A stretch of DNA of 64,000 bases from Ruminococcus gauvreauii (GTDB taxonomy: Bacteria > Bacillota > Clostridia > Lachnospirales > Lachnospiraceae), in NCBI RefSeq assembly GCF_025151995.1, contig NZ_CP102290.1, forward strand, positions 558,001-622,000, given 5' to 3'. This document shows positions 34,458 through 41,456 of the stretch, piece by piece; position 1 is the stretch's first letter, and each line of letters begins with the position of its first letter. Position numbers and translations under genes: made by a program. The notes under the pieces were generated by a model that was not told the origin of the DNA, searched no databases, and saw nothing but the letters and a program-made list of their open reading frames with translations.

Positions 34458-34494
34458 TGAAAAAAGGGCAGGTGAACAGCTCCCCGCCCTTTAG
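34458..34494 (-). terminator. Terminator of lysC
   Basis: On the minus strand AAAGGGCGGGGAGCTG pairs back with CACCTGCCCTTT and is followed by TTTTTTC. It separates lysC from the pyrH promoter. Confidence 0.85.
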
Positions 34495-34504
34495 TGATCT
34501 TATC

Positions 34505-35824
34505 TTAGATGCACACAGTCACAAAAATATCATAAATCGCCTTGATCGCAGCTTCAAAGTCACGGTTCTCAACACCGATGATGATGTTCAGCTCACTGGA
34601 TCCCTGGTCGATCATCTTTACGTTTACATGCGCGTGTGCCAGCGCAGAAAAGATTCTTCCCGCTGTCCCGCGGTTGCGCTTCATGCCTCTCCCCACAACA
34701 GCGATCAGTGCCAGATCAGACTCCAGCTCGATCGTATCCGGCTGTACTGCGCGGTGCAGCCCTGCGATCACGCTCTGCTCTTTTTCCTGAAACTCATCCT
34801 GGTGTACATATACGGTCATCGTGTCAATGCCGGAAGGAACATGTTCAAAGCTGATGCCGTTTTCTTCAAATACCTGGAGGACTTTTCTGCCAAACCCAAT
34901 CTCTGAATTCATCATATCTTTTTCAATATTGATGGAGGCAAATCCCTTTTTGCCAGCGATTCCGGTGATTGTATACTTTGGTTTGCTGCAGGTGCTCTCC
35001 ACGATCATTGTCCCGCTGTCCTGCGGACGGTTGGTATTGCGGATATTGATCGGAATTCCCGCGCTTCTCAGCGGGAAGATCGCATCCTCATGCAGAACCG
35101 TTGCACCCATGTAAGAGAGTTCTCGCAGTTCTTTATAAGTAATGGTTCCGATCGTCTCCGGGTTTGCGATGATACGGGGATCAGTTACCAGAAAGCCGGA
35201 AACATCCGTCCAGTTTTCATAGAGATCAGCCTTAACGGCCTTCGCCACAATCGAACCGGTGATATCCGACCCGCCGCGGGAGAATGTATTGATGACTCCG
35301 TCTGCGCGCTTCCCGTAAAATCCGGGGATTACCGCAAATTCCACACCCTCCAGACGTTCGGACAGGCATTTATCCGTTTTTGCCTCGTCGAAGTTTCCAT
35401 TCTCATCAAAGAAAATCACTTCTGCCGCATCGATAAATTCCATGTCCAGATAATTCGCCATCACGATACCATTCAGATATTCACCTCTGGATGCCGCATA
35501 ATCTTCTCCCGCCTGTTCCTTAAAATTCCGGGCAATCAGCTCAAACTCTTCATCCAGTGACAGTTCCAGTTTCAATCCGCTGATGATCTCCTGGTAACGC
35601 GCCTGTATTTTCTGTAATTTTTTAGAAAAATCCTTGCCGCTCTCGGCTGCACGGTAGCAATCGTACAGCATATCCGTCACTTTGATATCTTCGGAAAAGC
35701 GTTTTCCCGGCGCTGACGGCACTACGTATCTTCTGTCTTTATCTGCGTGAATGATATTGCCGACCTTTTGAAACTGTTCTGCGCTGGCCAGCGAACTTCC
35801 CCCAAATTTCACTACTTTTTTCAT
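34505..35824 (-). CDS. lysC: Aspartate kinase
   Basis: Phosphorylates aspartate for the lysine/threonine/methionine branch. KKVVKFGGSSLASAEQF is the N-terminal kinase motif, and GFYGKRADGVINTFSRGGSD the substrate/ATP loop. Two C-terminal ACT domains begin near ITGIAGKKGFASINIEKDMM and LALIAVVGRGMKRNRG. At 439 residues it is monofunctional. The leader is only about 45 nt, too short for a lysine riboswitch, so control is probably allosteric. It has its own promoter and terminator. Confidence 0.96.
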   Translation of the reverse strand: MKKVVKFGGSSLASAEQFQKVGNIIHADKDRRYVVPSAPGKRFSEDIKVTDMLYDCYRAAESGKDFSKKLQKIQARYQEIISGLKLELSLDEEFELIARNFKEQAGEDYAASRGEYLNGIVMANYLDMEFIDAAEVIFFDENGNFDEAKTDKCLSERLEGVEFAVIPGFYGKRADGVINTFSRGGSDITGSIVAKAVKADLYENWTDVSGFLVTDPRIIANPETIGTITYKELRELSYMGATVLHEDAIFPLRSAGIPINIRNTNRPQDSGTMIVESTCSKPKYTITGIAGKKGFASINIEKDMMNSEIGFGRKVLQVFEENGISFEHVPSGIDTMTVYVHQDEFQEKEQSVIAGLHRAVQPDTIELESDLALIAVVGRGMKRNRGTAGRIFSALAHAHVNVKMIDQGSSELNIIIGVENRDFEAAIKAIYDIFVTVCI

Positions 35825-35875
35825 GGTATTCTCCTCCGGTTTGTATATAAAAATCCAGTTTGACTGCTAAAAAAC

Positions 35876-35904
35876 AATTTAGCGTAATTTTTCCGCAAAG
35901 TCAA
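35876..35904 (-). promoter_or_regulatory. Promoter of lysC
   Basis: TTGACT (35899-35904) and TAAATT (35876-35881) with 17-bp spacing on the minus strand, 52 bp upstream of the start codon. A GGAGGAG ribosome site precedes the start. Confidence 0.75.
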
Positions 35905-35934
35905 GCCAATATGCGCCAAAACATGTGAAAACAT

Positions 35935-36129
35935 GTTACTATTCACAGCTGATATGGATATATAGGCAGACTCGTCATGCTTGCATGTAAGAGGATGACT
36001 GTACATCCATATCAAACCTGCGAAGCAGGAACTCCACCCACATAAGCAGTCTTAGCTCCGTAAGGAGCGAGACTGGAGCCTCAAAGAGGCGACGAATGCG
36101 CATGTGGGTGGTGGGCTGTGAATAGTAAC
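35935..36129. mobile_element. MITE-like structured element B (195 bp) with terminal inverted repeats and 8-bp duplication
   Basis: The ends are perfect 15-bp inverted repeats: GTTACTATTCACAGC (35935-35949) and GCTGTGAATAGTAAC (36115-36129). They are flanked by direct copies of GAAAACAT (35927-35934 and 36130-36137), as left by transposition. Inside are nested stems: TGATATGGAT with ATCCATATCA (35950-36014), CCTGC-GAA-GCAGG (36017-36029), CCACCCACAT with ATGTGGGTGG (36034-36111), and within that CAGTCT/AGACTG carrying GCTCC-GTAA-GGAGC plus GCCTC-AAA-GAGGC. It has no coding capacity. It shares the CATGCTTGCATG core with element C. Confidence 0.75.
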
Positions 36130-36143
36130 GAAAACATGAGAAA

Positions 36144-36178
36144 TGACCGGTGATCCCGTAATCTACGGTTTCACCGGC
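36144..36178 (-). terminator. Hairpin downstream of fba
   Basis: GCCGGTGA with TCACCGGT and an inner ACCGTAGATTACGG-type stem, about 30 nt after the fba stop. The T-tract is weak (CATTTCTC). Confidence 0.55.
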
Positions 36179-36206
36179 CATGATTTTCCTGTTAAACTGC
36201 CTGATC

Positions 36207-37142
36207 TCAGGCTTTTCCGTTGCTTCCCAGAACCTCTGTGATCTTATGAGCAACCACATCTTTTACGTTCTGACGTCCGACTTTCAGATATTCTCTCGGG
36301 TCAAATGCTTCCGGTTTGTTCCACAGAACCTGTCTTACACCGGCTGTCATAGCAAGGCGCAGATCGGAGTCGATGTTGATCTTACAAACAGCGCTTCTTG
36401 CAGCCTGACGTAGCATGTCTTCCGGAATTCCGATAGCATCTGCCAGATTTCCGCCGTTTTCCTGAATGATCTTAACGTATTCCTGAGATACACTGGATGC
36501 ACCGTGAAGAACGATCGGGAAATTCGGGAGACGTTTTGTAATCTCTTCCAGGATATCGAAACGCAGTACCGGTTTCTGTCCCGGTTTGAACTTGAATGCA
36601 CCGTGGCTTGTTCCGATAGCGATCGCCAGGGAATCAACTCCGGTACGGTCTACGAATTCCTCTACTTCATCAGGATGTGTATATTTGGCATCTTCTGCAG
36701 ATACATTCACGTCATCTTCTACACCTGCCAGCTGTCCCAGCTCACCTTCAACTACGACACCTTTAGAATGCGCATACTCTACTACTTTTTTTGTCACTTC
36801 GATATTCTCTTCAAATGAATGATGAGAACCGTCGATCATGACAGATGTAAATCCACCGTCGATACAGGATTTACAGATTTCGAAATCTGCACCGTGATCA
36901 AGATGAAGTGCGATCGGGATATCATTTTCAATCAGAGCTGCCTCTACTAATTTTACAAGGTATGTGTGGTTCGCATATTTTCTTGCTCCTGCTGAAACCT
37001 GCAGAATCAATGGGGAGTTTAATTCTCCTGCTGCTTCCGTAATACCCTGAACGATTTCCATGTTGTTTACATTGAAAGCTCCGATAGCGTAACCGCCTTC
37101 ATAAGCTTTCTTAAACATTTCTGTTGTTGTAACTAATGCCAT
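36207..37142 (-). CDS. fba: Class II fructose-1,6-bisphosphate aldolase
   Basis: Zinc-dependent glycolytic aldolase of 311 residues. Zinc ligands are seen in ALHLDHGADF, GTSHGAFKF and VLHGASSVS. GELGQLAGVEDDVNV is the active-site loop. It is strongly biased towards common codons, as expected for a very abundant enzyme. It is monocistronic, with its own promoter and a structured leader. Confidence 0.97.
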   Translation of the reverse strand: MALVTTTEMFKKAYEGGYAIGAFNVNNMEIVQGITEAAGELNSPLILQVSAGARKYANHTYLVKLVEAALIENDIPIALHLDHGADFEICKSCIDGGFTSVMIDGSHHSFEENIEVTKKVVEYAHSKGVVVEGELGQLAGVEDDVNVSAEDAKYTHPDEVEEFVDRTGVDSLAIAIGTSHGAFKFKPGQKPVLRFDILEEITKRLPNFPIVLHGASSVSQEYVKIIQENGGNLADAIGIPEDMLRQAARSAVCKINIDSDLRLAMTAGVRQVLWNKPEAFDPREYLKVGRQNVKDVVAHKITEVLGSNGKA

Positions 37143-37177
37143 AATAATACCATCCTTTCTTTTGTTTCATGATTTTT

Positions 37178-37213
37178 AACAGTTCGAAACGGCGCATCCC
37201 GTCCTGAACTGTT
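37178..37213 (-). promoter_or_regulatory. Hairpin in the fba leader
   Basis: AACAGTTC (outer arm) pairs with GAACTGTT, and an inner ACGG/CCGT stem extends it. It sits in the 5' untranslated region about 35 nt before the start codon and may protect the mRNA 5' end. No known riboswitch fits. Confidence 0.5.
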
Positions 37214-37244
37214 GCGTATAATTCTAAAAATCTTGGTCTTATAC

Positions 37245-37273
37245 ATTATACCTAATTCAGGGAAGAATGGCAA
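37245..37273 (-). promoter_or_regulatory. Promoter of fba
   Basis: TTGCCA (37268-37273) and TATAAT (37245-37250), spacer 17 bp, on the minus strand. Confidence 0.8.
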
Positions 37274-37324
37274 TAAATCTTTTATATTTTTTATAAGACT
37301 GTTACAAATCGCTGTCACTCATTC

Positions 37325-37353
37325 AAAAAGAGACCGTAAAATACGGCCTCTTC
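37325..37353 (-). terminator. Terminator of the NlpC/P60-3D gene
   Basis: AGAGGCCGTA pairs with TACGGTCTCT around TTT, followed by TTTTTG on the minus strand, about 20 nt after the stop. Confidence 0.88.
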
Positions 37354-37373
37354 TGTAAATCTTCTCTGTTTTG

Positions 37374-39464
37374 TTACTTCAGTAAATATGTCTGTGCATA
37401 CTGAACGCCAAACTGGTTACACTCATCGTGATCATTCATATAGATATCCACATGTCCATATGGTGTTCCCCTGTCCTCTACGGTATAGATCCTTCCGTTG
37501 ATGATCAGCTTTGTCCCAAACGGTACACCGGCCATAGCTACAGTTCTTCCCTGTGTCGGAGCTGTTCCGCTCGCCGTAGGTCCGCCTGCCCACTTACCGC
37601 AGCAGATGGAACAGTTACAGTATGCCGTCAGTTTGAAGTTCCCGAGTACCTCTCCATACTGGTCACTCGTCGCCAGAAGATAGGAAGCACCGTAGCTCTG
37701 GGACTTCGCGTTGACAGCTTCAATCTTGTCCGAATCATTTTCAGATATCAGCCTTGTCGCCCAGACGGCGTTGTCGTAGTTGATCCCGGATGTGATAATA
37801 CCGGTCGTACTGGAGCTGGCATGTATGACCTGTCCATTGCCCATATACATAACCACGTGATAAACCGTACCGTTATTCGCATAGAAGATCAGGTCTCCCG
37901 GCTGCGCTTCCGAAATCGGTATCTGTGTCCCGTACTGTGCCTGTTCTCTCGATGTTCTCGGCAGTGAATACCCAAAATGCGAATAGATCTGCTGAACAAA
38001 TCCGGAACAGTCGGCTCCGTTGGTCAGACTTGTTCCTCCCCATACATATGGATTTCCCAGGAACTGTTTTGCAAATTCCACCATTGACGTACCGATAACA
38101 CTGGATACACTCGCATCTTTTACAGAAGTCAATGTATAGTAGCAGGCCTTATTCTCCTCCGGAGCGATCTTCTCCTCAGCCAGAGTATAATTCTCTTCCC
38201 CCGCCGACAGCGCCGCATCCTTCGCCTCTACAACCTCTTCTCTGGATTCTTTTGCCTCCGCAAAGACCTGATTGAGTTCCTGTGTCTTCTCGTCTGTCCT
38301 GTCTTCGCTGGACTCATACTCATCCAGTGCCTTATCGGCCTCGCTGTATGCTTTCAGCGTGTCCTGATAATGCTGTTCCTGTTCATCTTTCCAGCCGCCG
38401 GTTGCTGCCACCTGATTCTTGGCTTCCTCACCGGCTGTGAGCAGTTCCTTTTTCACAAATCCTCTGACGTTGTCCGACTCTACGAACACCCAGCCATCCA
38501 GGTCATCTGCGAGAATAAAACAGAGTCCGTCTTTCGGGAGCACTCCGATTACCCTGGAATCGGTATTCATCTCCTCGCGGATATTGATATTCTCACCGGT
38601 GACCAGTGCGTATTCCTTGGACACAATCGTCTGTCTTACAGTCGTCTTTGTATAAGTAAGCGCAGCATTCTCCAGCGGATCGATCAGTGATTCTGCCAGC
38701 AGCAGATTTTCTTCTTTCTTTTCACTGACAAATTTCTCGGCTTTTTCATCCGTCATCAGATCGGCTTTTTTCACAAATCCCCTGACAACTCCGGATTCAA
38801 TGTAGATCCATTCGCTGTCAGCACCTTCTTCCTTCAGAATAAAGCAAAGCCCGTCCTTCTTCATGGTTCCCACAACACGTGCGTCTTCACTCTTCTCTTC
38901 GTAGACGTTCATCTCATCTGCCTGGCAGATCGCATATACTTTATCAACCGTTGTAAATCGGAACGTATCTACGATGATCGGTGGTACGATGATGTCCTGA
39001 GAAGCGATCAGTTCTTCATTGGAATTGTAGGGGCTTGGTGTCGGTGTCGGCTCCGGTTCATCCTCCGGTTCCGGTGTCTCTTCCGCCTCCGGCGTTACCG
39101 TCGGTGTCGGCTCCGGAGTCGGTTCTTCCGTTGGGTCTGGGGTCGGCTCTGGGGTCGGCTCCCCCGTTGGGTCTGGGGTCGGCTCCCCCGTTGGCTCCGG
39201 GGTCGGCGTTACCGTCGGTGTCGGATCCGGGGTCGGTTCTTCCGTTGGGTCTGGGGTCGGCTCTGGGGTCGGTTCCTCAGTTGGGTCTGGGGTCGGCTCC
39301 GGGGTCGGCTCTCCCGTCGGTTCCGGTTCTGGCTCTACCGTCTCCACTGGCGGACTTGTCCCCGAAACATCCTCCGCCTCAGCTCCTACAAGAGACGAAA
39401 ACGGTAAGATCAGGCTTACCGAGATCGCAATCGCCAGTGCCCTATATATTCTTTTTTTGTGCAT
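37374..39464 (-). CDS. Secreted SH3 / NlpC-P60 endopeptidase with C-terminal 3D domain (696 aa)
   Basis: Order of parts: signal peptide (ALAIAISVSLILPFSSLVGA), a Pro/Thr/Glu spacer of about 115 residues built from TPEPTPDPTEEP-like units, and two bacterial SH3 domains (AICQADEMNVYEE..., ALVTGENINIREEMN...). A coiled coil (about 355-430) follows, then an NlpC/P60 domain with catalytic Cys in NGADCSGFVQQIY and His in VYHVVMYMG. The last part is a 3D domain (KLTAYCNCSICCG, GTKLIINGRIYTVEDRG, HVDIYM) with its three Asp residues. NlpC/P60 cuts peptide stems and 3D domains resemble lytic transglycosylases, so this single protein may attack both parts of peptidoglycan. The extended spacer may thread the wall. 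Confidence 0.9.
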   Translation of the reverse strand: MHKKRIYRALAIAISVSLILPFSSLVGAEAEDVSGTSPPVETVEPEPEPTGEPTPEPTPDPTEEPTPEPTPDPTEEPTPDPTPTVTPTPEPTGEPTPDPTGEPTPEPTPDPTEEPTPEPTPTVTPEAEETPEPEDEPEPTPTPSPYNSNEELIASQDIIVPPIIVDTFRFTTVDKVYAICQADEMNVYEEKSEDARVVGTMKKDGLCFILKEEGADSEWIYIESGVVRGFVKKADLMTDEKAEKFVSEKKEENLLLAESLIDPLENAALTYTKTTVRQTIVSKEYALVTGENINIREEMNTDSRVIGVLPKDGLCFILADDLDGWVFVESDNVRGFVKKELLTAGEEAKNQVAATGGWKDEQEQHYQDTLKAYSEADKALDEYESSEDRTDEKTQELNQVFAEAKESREEVVEAKDAALSAGEENYTLAEEKIAPEENKACYYTLTSVKDASVSSVIGTSMVEFAKQFLGNPYVWGGTSLTNGADCSGFVQQIYSHFGYSLPRTSREQAQYGTQIPISEAQPGDLIFYANNGTVYHVVMYMGNGQVIHASSSTTGIITSGINYDNAVWATRLISENDSDKIEAVNAKSQSYGASYLLATSDQYGEVLGNFKLTAYCNCSICCGKWAGGPTASGTAPTQGRTVAMAGVPFGTKLIINGRIYTVEDRGTPYGHVDIYMNDHDECNQFGVQYAQTYLLK
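39030..39345. repeat. Coding minisatellite (Pro-Thr-Glu spacer)
   Basis: Degenerate 18- and 36-bp units encode PTPEPT/PDPTEEP. A block of about 40 bp beginning GGTTCTTCCGTTGGGTC is identical at about 39121 and 39231, so length changes by slippage or recombination are likely. The frame is preserved because units are multiples of three. Confidence 0.85.
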
Positions 39465-39557
39465 GTCGATTCACTTATCCTTTCCAGTTTCAATATACTC
39501 TCTTCATGCATTTCTAATATGCTTTAACAATGCACACAATAATACATCATTATTTAT

Positions 39558-39586
39558 ATACTATTCCAATTTGCACCAGAATGCAA
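39558..39586 (-). promoter_or_regulatory. Promoter of the NlpC/P60-3D gene
   Basis: TTGCAT (39581-39586) and TAGTAT (39558-39563), spacer 17 bp, on the minus strand. It leaves a leader of about 85 nt. Confidence 0.6.
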
Positions 39587-39669
39587 GTTTTTTTCATTCC
39601 ATTTTGGAATACGTCTGTGTCTTTTTTGTGAACTGCGCGATACTTCAAGTTATGTAAAAAACACATATT

Positions 39670-40575
39670 TTATTGTCTGAAGATCCTTATCAGCCATAAT
39701 ATTTTTGTCAATACCCCCATGAATATCAGACCTGCTCCAAAAGAGAACAGATTTGCCACAAGGGCATACCCCACAGCTTTTTTCCTTTTTTTATTACGCT
39801 GATTGACAGAATTCCCTAAACATTCCCGATAAATCACGGCCTCTATCGCTGTTATTAGTACCTCCATCCATATATAATGGAATATATATGCCCATGGACC
39901 CTGATGTATTTTCAACGTCACAAGAAGAATATTTAAAAACAATTGTGTCAGCACATTCGTTATAATGATAATTTTCATTTCATGTTTTGTCCGATAGCCG
40001 AACAGAAGCCCGATCAACAGCTCTAATATAATCGTAGCAGCCATACGTAAAGCAGCCGAAGTCACTTCAGTTTTATAATCATTAGTTTTCTGTATTCTCT
40101 CAGCTCCCAAAACCGTATCCTCTGCTCCATCCACACCGCTGAGGTCGACCACAAAATTACTGTAAAATGCATATTGACCGTACGCCTGGTCACTTACTGC
40201 ATAGCTGTCTGATTCCGGAAAATATAACAGAATTTTAAATCTGTAGGGGGGACGTTCAAGCCATCTAAACTGACCGCTATCAGAACACTCTTCAAAATAC
40301 TGTTGAAAAAGCATATCATCCTTATCACCAAAATCTGTAAATGCTTTCCATATATCATATTCACTGTCATCCGGATCATATAAATCATATCCTCCGTCTT
40401 TGGCAGTCGGACCATACCGTCCAACACATGGAACCGGTGAGATCAAGGTGGCGTAAAAAACAGTATCCGGTATGTTTTCAAACACAATATTCACCTGTCT
40501 ACTGGGAGCGATATCTGCGTGGACGGTTACGGGAAACAGCATGATAAAAATTACAATCATTAAGATTTTTCTCAT
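39670..40575 (-). CDS. Uncharacterised membrane protein under a cobalamin riboswitch (301 aa)
   Basis: Residues 1-20 form a signal peptide or anchor (MRKILMIVIFIMLFPVTVHA). An exported domain of about 160 residues follows, rich in Tyr, Asp and Pro (GRYGPTAKDGGYDLYDPDDS; LERPPYRFKILLYFPESDSY). Four membrane helices lie at about 185-205, 208-228, 232-255 and 270-297. No family was recognised. It has no ABC, ECF-T or BtuF signature. The gene is preceded by a cobalamin riboswitch and by a possible 33-codon gene, so its expression is probably switched off by adenosylcobalamin. A role in uptake of B12 or a precursor, or in a B12-independent substitute function, is inferred. Confidence 0.75.
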   Translation of the reverse strand: MRKILMIVIFIMLFPVTVHADIAPSRQVNIVFENIPDTVFYATLISPVPCVGRYGPTAKDGGYDLYDPDDSEYDIWKAFTDFGDKDDMLFQQYFEECSDSGQFRWLERPPYRFKILLYFPESDSYAVSDQAYGQYAFYSNFVVDLSGVDGAEDTVLGAERIQKTNDYKTEVTSAALRMAATIILELLIGLLFGYRTKHEMKIIIITNVLTQLFLNILLVTLKIHQGPWAYIFHYIWMEVLITAIEAVIYRECLGNSVNQRNKKRKKAVGYALVANLFSFGAGLIFMGVLTKILWLIRIFRQ

Positions 40576-40593
40576 AATATACCCTGCACCCCT

Positions 40594-40695
40594 CTAAACG
40601 TAATAAATCGTATTAAACGAGCCAATACCCGCGTACACGAAATTATATGCAAAACCAAATCCTAAATAAGGTAGAAAAAATAAGCCTCCGTTCAT
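40594..40695 (-). CDS. Candidate small hydrophobic peptide (33 aa) between riboswitch and membrane protein gene
   Basis: The frame begins MNGGLFFLPYLGFGFAYNF and continues through VYAGIGSFNT to IYYV. It would form one membrane helix. The stop lies 18 bp before the start of the membrane protein gene, close enough for coupled translation. Weak points: the only purine-rich run before the ATG is GAGATCCGAGGC, with GAGG too close to the start, and the frame is short. It could also be an untranslated part of the expression platform. Confidence 0.35.
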   Translation of the reverse strand: MNGGLFFLPYLGFGFAYNFVYAGIGSFNTIYYV

Positions 40696-40714
40696 GCCTC
40701 GGATCTCAAATGTC

Positions 40715-40862
40715 TGGTTACCATGCCTTGTTAGCATTCTGACTTAGATTCTTCCTCCGAAAGCACCTTCCCAGCACAAGCCAGTGGTATAAAGCTTTCT
40801 TTGTCCTCCTTACAGCAGGGATGAAACTGCGTGGATTTGCACCACATTCCTAATAGTTTTAC
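40715..40862 (-). promoter_or_regulatory. Cobalamin riboswitch
   Basis: On the minus strand the conserved blocks occur in order: TAGGAATGTGGTGCAAATCC, CCCTGCTGTAAG, CCACTG (B12-box region), GGGAAGG, and AAGTCAG near the 3' end. These match the core of the cobalamin (RF00174) family. It lies about 120-140 nt upstream of the membrane protein gene. An AT-rich segment above it (40863-40925) holds promoter-like TATAAT sequences with CTGACA. The 458-bp gap between the membrane protein gene and atpC is thus filled by a small frame, this riboswitch, its promoter and the atp terminator. Confidence 0.9.
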
Positions 40863-40990
40863 CACAATATTAAATTTTGTATTATATATATCATACATTA
40901 TATTATAATATTTTGTCAGCTTTTTTGCCAGTAACAGGTTACGAACTTTTACCTAGTTTTTTTAATAATTTTCTGTTTATGTGTAATTAA

Positions 40991-41030
40991 CAAGAAGCAG
41001 AAGAACCTGTTTTGGCTCTTCTGCTTCTTC
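40991..41030 (-). terminator. Terminator of the atp operon
   Basis: AAGAAGCAGAAGA pairs with TCTTCTGCTTCTT around about 12 nt, right after the atpC stop on the minus strand. Confidence 0.88.
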
Positions 41031-41034
41031 CTCA

Positions 41035-41442
41035 TTATTTATGCTTACTGGCCGCCTTCAGCCTGGACATGGCCCTTGCAAGAGACGCCTGCGTATGGTA
41101 ATACTCCACGAGACTCTGTCTCTGGCGAAGCTGTTCCTGTGCCCTCTCCTTTGCTTCCCTCGCCCGTACAATGTCGATATCCTCCGGGCGTTCCGCAGTG
41201 TCTACCAGGACGAGCGCACGGTTGTTGATCATCTGCACAAATCCCGTGCCGACCACCACATCCGTCCAGTTCCCGTCTTCCGTCTGAAAACGCATCTCTC
41301 CGGCAACCACAGCCATCACCATATCCTCATGGTGCGCCATGACAGCGGCTTCTCCATCCATTGCCGGCAGTATCAGGATATTGACCAGACCTTCGTAAAA
41401 TACTTTATCTGTTGCTATGATGGAGACTCTGAATGTACTCAT
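41035..41442 (-). CDS. atpC: ATP synthase epsilon subunit
   Basis: Central-stalk subunit and regulator of F1. The beta-sandwich has FYEGLVNILILPAMDGEAAV and AHHEDMVMAVVAGEMRF. The C-terminal two helices include EDIDIVRAREAKERAQEQLR. It has 135 residues. It follows atpD by 14 bp. Confidence 0.95.
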   Translation of the reverse strand: MSTFRVSIIATDKVFYEGLVNILILPAMDGEAAVMAHHEDMVMAVVAGEMRFQTEDGNWTDVVVGTGFVQMINNRALVLVDTAERPEDIDIVRAREAKERAQEQLRQRQSLVEYYHTQASLARAMSRLKAASKHK

Positions 41443-41456
41443 GGAATCACTCTCCT

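Noticed and set aside
35825..35875. Lysine riboswitch before lysC
   Set aside because: The transcript leader is only about 45 nt and has no L-box core.
35935..36129. Integron attC site or group II intron
   Set aside because: No GTTRRRY core sites, no intron domain V/VI or boundary motifs, and no integrase or reverse transcriptase nearby.
39035..39517. Pro/Ser/Val-rich 160-codon frame on the plus strand
   Set aside because: It is the complement of the PT-rich repeat of the NlpC/P60 protein; low complexity keeps the other frames open.
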